The notes beneath the pieces were generated by a model. The model did not search any database. It was not told where the DNA came from and saw only the letters and a program-made list of their open reading frames with translations. Source: Parvularcula sp964219355 (lineage in GTDB: Bacteria > Pseudomonadota > Alphaproteobacteria > Caulobacterales > Parvularculaceae). From it: a stretch of DNA of 64,000 bases. The stretch spans positions 372,001 through 436,000 of the forward strand of contig CAXPOZ010000003.1 of the NCBI GenBank assembly GCA_964219355.1. The letters run 5' to 3'. Shown here one piece after another: positions 62,128 to 64,000 of this stretch. Every line of letters starts with the position of its first letter. Position 1 is the stretch's first letter. A program made the translations under genes and the position numbers.

Positions 62128-62505
62128 CTAGCTTGCCTCGTGATCCTCACGGATAATCACTCTGTCTCCCCAATGTGTGACCATCGGCACAGGACCCGTT
62201 TCCCACTCGAACCAAGAGACATCGTCAATGACCTCGGGAACAATATTCACAATACCACACAGCCGGACATGCCCATCCTTGGTAAATTTCATTGGTACAC
62301 TAACATATTCGTGCACATTCTCGGCTATCACCAGGACATCATCGGGCCGGTCCGGCGAATATACTAATTCGTAGACGATATTTCCGTTCTGGAATTTCTG
62401 GGAGACGGTGTCTGACGTCGCAGGGGCGCCATCACTGATCCGGTCTCCAAGCTCAGCCATTCTTGCTGGTGGCTTTTTTCTCCCTTTGAAGAAACGGGAG
62501 AACAT
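62128..62505 (-). CDS. Hypothetical protein downstream of accA
   Basis: About 125 residues from ATG at 62505, with GAGG a few bases upstream. The N-terminus is basic (MFSRFFKGRKKPPARMAEL), then a beta-rich acidic domain (NIVYELVYSPDRPDDVLVIAENVHEYVSVPMKFTKD ... GIVNIVPEVIDDVSWFEWETG). No signal peptide or membrane segment. It lies 7 bases after accA on the same strand. GC is below that of its neighbours. Family not recognised. The frame extends further upstream only as an overlap with accA. Confidence 0.65.
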   Translation of the reverse strand: MFSRFFKGRKKPPARMAELGDRISDGAPATSDTVSQKFQNGNIVYELVYSPDRPDDVLVIAENVHEYVSVPMKFTKDGHVRLCGIVNIVPEVIDDVSWFEWETGPVPMVTHWGDRVIIREDHEAS

Positions 62506-62512
62506 GCCGTCC

Positions 62513-63475
62513 TCAGAGGCCCTTGCGACCGATGTCGAGGAATTTCTGGCGGCGGGCCATACGGCGCTCATGCGCATCCATCTCACCGAGTTCCTCAATC
62601 GCGCCCTCAATGGCATCGCCGAGGGCTTCGATCGCGGCACGCGGCGCGCGATGCGCTCCACCGACCGGCTCCTCGACAATCGTGTCGATGACGCCGAGTT
62701 CCTTGAGATCCTGCGCGGAAATCTTCATCGCTTCGGCCGCTTCCGCCGCCTTGCCGCCGCCTGCATCATCCTTCCACAGAATGGAGGCGCAGCCTTCAGG
62801 CGAGATCACCGAATAGACCGAGTGCTCAAACATCAGCACACGGTCGGCCGCCGCAAGTGCCACCGCGCCGCCAGAGCCGCCCTCGCCCACAATGGCGGCG
62901 ACGACCGGCACGCCCGCATCAAGGAAGCTCGCCGTCGAGGAAGCAATCGCCTCAGCCTGCCCGCGCTCTTCTGCGCCAAGGCCGGGATAGGCACCGGCGG
63001 TATCGACCAGCGTGACAATCGGCAGGCCGAATTTGTCGGCCATCTCAACCAGACGGATCGCCTTGCGGTAGCCTTCTGGCCGGGCCATGCCGAAATTATG
63101 CGCCACACGGCTTTGCGTGTCCGAGCCCTTCTCATGACCCATCACCATCACCGAGCGCCCGCGGAAACTGGCCGGACCGCCGATGATCGCTGAATCCTCG
63201 CCAAAAGAACGGTCACCCGCGAGCGGCGTGAAATCCGTCATCAGCTGGTCAACGAGATCGGAGAAATGCGGCCGCGCGGCATGACGCGCGACAAGCGTCT
63301 TCTGCCAGCGCGAAAGGTTCGCATAGGTCTCGGCCAAGAGCTTTTCGGTCTTGCTCTCCAGCCGGTTCAGCTCCTCGCCGACATTAATCTGCTCATCGCC
63401 CGACAGCGCCCGCAGATCGTCAATCTTGCCTTCAAGCTCTGCAATCGGCTTTTCGAATTCGAGATAGCTGCGCAT
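62513..63475 (-). CDS. accA: Acetyl-CoA carboxylase carboxyltransferase subunit alpha
   Basis: The carboxyltransferase half that, with AccD, moves CO2 from carboxybiotin to acetyl-CoA. It is 320 residues: an N-terminal coiled region LEFEKPIAELEGKIDDLR, FGMARPEGYRKAIRLVEMADKFGLPIVTLVDTAGAYPGLGAEERGQAEAIA and the oxyanion-site GEGGSGGAVALAAADRVLMFEHSVYSVISPEGCASILWKD. It is separate from accBC, as is usual. Confidence 0.96.
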   Translation of the reverse strand: MRSYLEFEKPIAELEGKIDDLRALSGDEQINVGEELNRLESKTEKLLAETYANLSRWQKTLVARHAARPHFSDLVDQLMTDFTPLAGDRSFGEDSAIIGGPASFRGRSVMVMGHEKGSDTQSRVAHNFGMARPEGYRKAIRLVEMADKFGLPIVTLVDTAGAYPGLGAEERGQAEAIASSTASFLDAGVPVVAAIVGEGGSGGAVALAAADRVLMFEHSVYSVISPEGCASILWKDDAGGGKAAEAAEAMKISAQDLKELGVIDTIVEEPVGGAHRAPRAAIEALGDAIEGAIEELGEMDAHERRMARRQKFLDIGRKGL

Positions 63476-63548
63476 CGTTAACTCCGGTCGTGAACAGTGA
63501 AGCGGGCTTTTAGCCTAACCATGGTCATGTTGACAAACGCTTCAATTC

Positions 63549-64000
63549 TCATGGCTTTTTCTTAAGGGAAAGCGGATGTTTTGCTTCGATCAGGCGTGTC
63601 AGCCGCTCACCCGCCACATGCGTGTAAATCTGCGTCGTTGAGATATCCGCGTGCCCCAGAAGCTGCTGGACAACACGAAGGTCCGCGCCGCCTTCCAGCA
63701 GATGGGAGGCAAAAGCATGGCGCAGCACGTGGGGCGAGATGCGTGCAGGATCGATCCCGGCCTCAGGTGCAATGTCTTTGAGAAGCTGCGCGAAGCGCGC
63801 CGGGGTCAGATGCCCCATCTTCCCGCGCGAAGGGAAAAGAAAGACGGAGGCGCGTTCGGCTTCGGCCTGGGCGGCAAGCCAAGCTTCGGTCGCGGTGATC
63901 GCCGCATCGGTCAGCGGCACGAGGCGTTCCTTGTCGCCCTTACCACGCACTTGAACATAGGGCCGGTCGGCTGAGAAACTGCCGCGTGGGAGGGAGCAAA
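63549..64000 (-). CDS. xerD: Tyrosine recombinase XerD-like (5' end outside window)
   Basis: The C-terminal catalytic part of a site-specific tyrosine recombinase, with the frame open to the window end. The beta-hairpin PYVQVRGKGDKERLVPL leads into HVLRHAFASHLLEGG (His-x-x-Arg) and LLGHADISTTQIYTHV (His and nucleophilic Tyr). The first catalytic Arg lies outside. The motif set and the chromosomal setting next to accA fit XerD, which resolves chromosome dimers at dif with FtsK, better than a phage integrase. XerC cannot be excluded. Confidence 0.85.
   Translation of the reverse strand, partial: CSLPRGSFSADRPYVQVRGKGDKERLVPLTDAAITATEAWLAAQAEAERASVFLFPSRGKMGHLTPARFAQLLKDIAPEAGIDPARISPHVLRHAFASHLLEGGADLRVVQQLLGHADISTTQIYTHVAGERLTRLIEAKHPLSLKKKP

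Noticed and set aside
63549..64000. Tyrosine recombinase as evidence of an integrated element
   Set aside because: Motifs and setting next to accA fit housekeeping XerD; no attachment repeats or phage genes nearby.

Overview
This 64 kb window reads as chromosomal DNA of a GC-rich alphaproteobacterium, probably an aerobic, perhaps marine one from the Parvularculales/Caulobacterales/Hyphomonadaceae neighbourhood. That placement is an inference. It rests on the rnpB-mraZ arrangement, large TonB-dependent receptors, HWE/HisKA_2 kinases, an isolated carotenoid gene and clean alphaproteobacterial versions of nuoABCD, accABC and thiSG. No prophage, CRISPR array, insertion sequence, tRNA or rRNA gene was seen.

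Layout. 1-4.3 kb: 3' end of rne, a periplasmic M48/TPR protease and a DsbA-like protein. 4.4-18.3 kb: two large TonB-dependent receptors with near-identical promoter and start regions. They flank a TPR-sulfotransferase, a TPR-2OG-Fe(II) oxygenase and a methyltransferase, and an exported S9 peptidase follows. Each receptor and the peptidase has its own hairpin terminator. 18.4-22.5 kb: thiSG, accBC, pgsA and a nitroreductase. 22.5-39.5 kb: the complete dcw (division and cell wall) cluster on the minus strand, from mraZ to an ftsA-like gene, with rnpB upstream. 39.5-45.7 kb: FkbM methyltransferase, HWE kinase, Crp/Fnr regulator, an Mpl-type Mur ligase and three tandem YbjN-like secreted proteins. 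45.8-51.4 kb: ilvE, mazG, a small-phosphatase-like gene, a zincin, an IMPase, a GFA protein and a nucleoside transporter. 51.4-57.3 kb: an RTX-tailed sugar dehydrogenase-like protein, a kinase/response-regulator pair, a lipoprotein and a low-GC HEAT-like gene. 57.3-64 kb: nuoABC-GFA-nuoD, crtY, a hypothetical gene, accA and the 3' part of xerD.

The most striking signal is in the dcw cluster. Gene order and tight coupling are normal, and mraZ, rsmH, ftsW, mraY, murB, murC, murE, murF, murG and ddl look intact. Two members look like pseudoenzymes. The gene in the murD position has lost nearly every catalytic and ligand-binding motif of MurD. The gene in the ftsA position is short, lacks both phosphate-binding motifs of the actin fold, and keeps a C-terminal amphipathic membrane-targeting-like helix. 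FtsI also carries KTA instead of KTG, and ftsZ does not follow. All are full-length reading frames in a tightly overlapping operon, so repurposing is more likely than decay. Secondary points are the shared promoter/leader of the two receptors, three CGAG-type hairpin repeats with co-varying stems, a GFA gene translationally coupled inside the nuo operon, and the tandem YbjN trio beside a Bacteroidetes-type Mpl.
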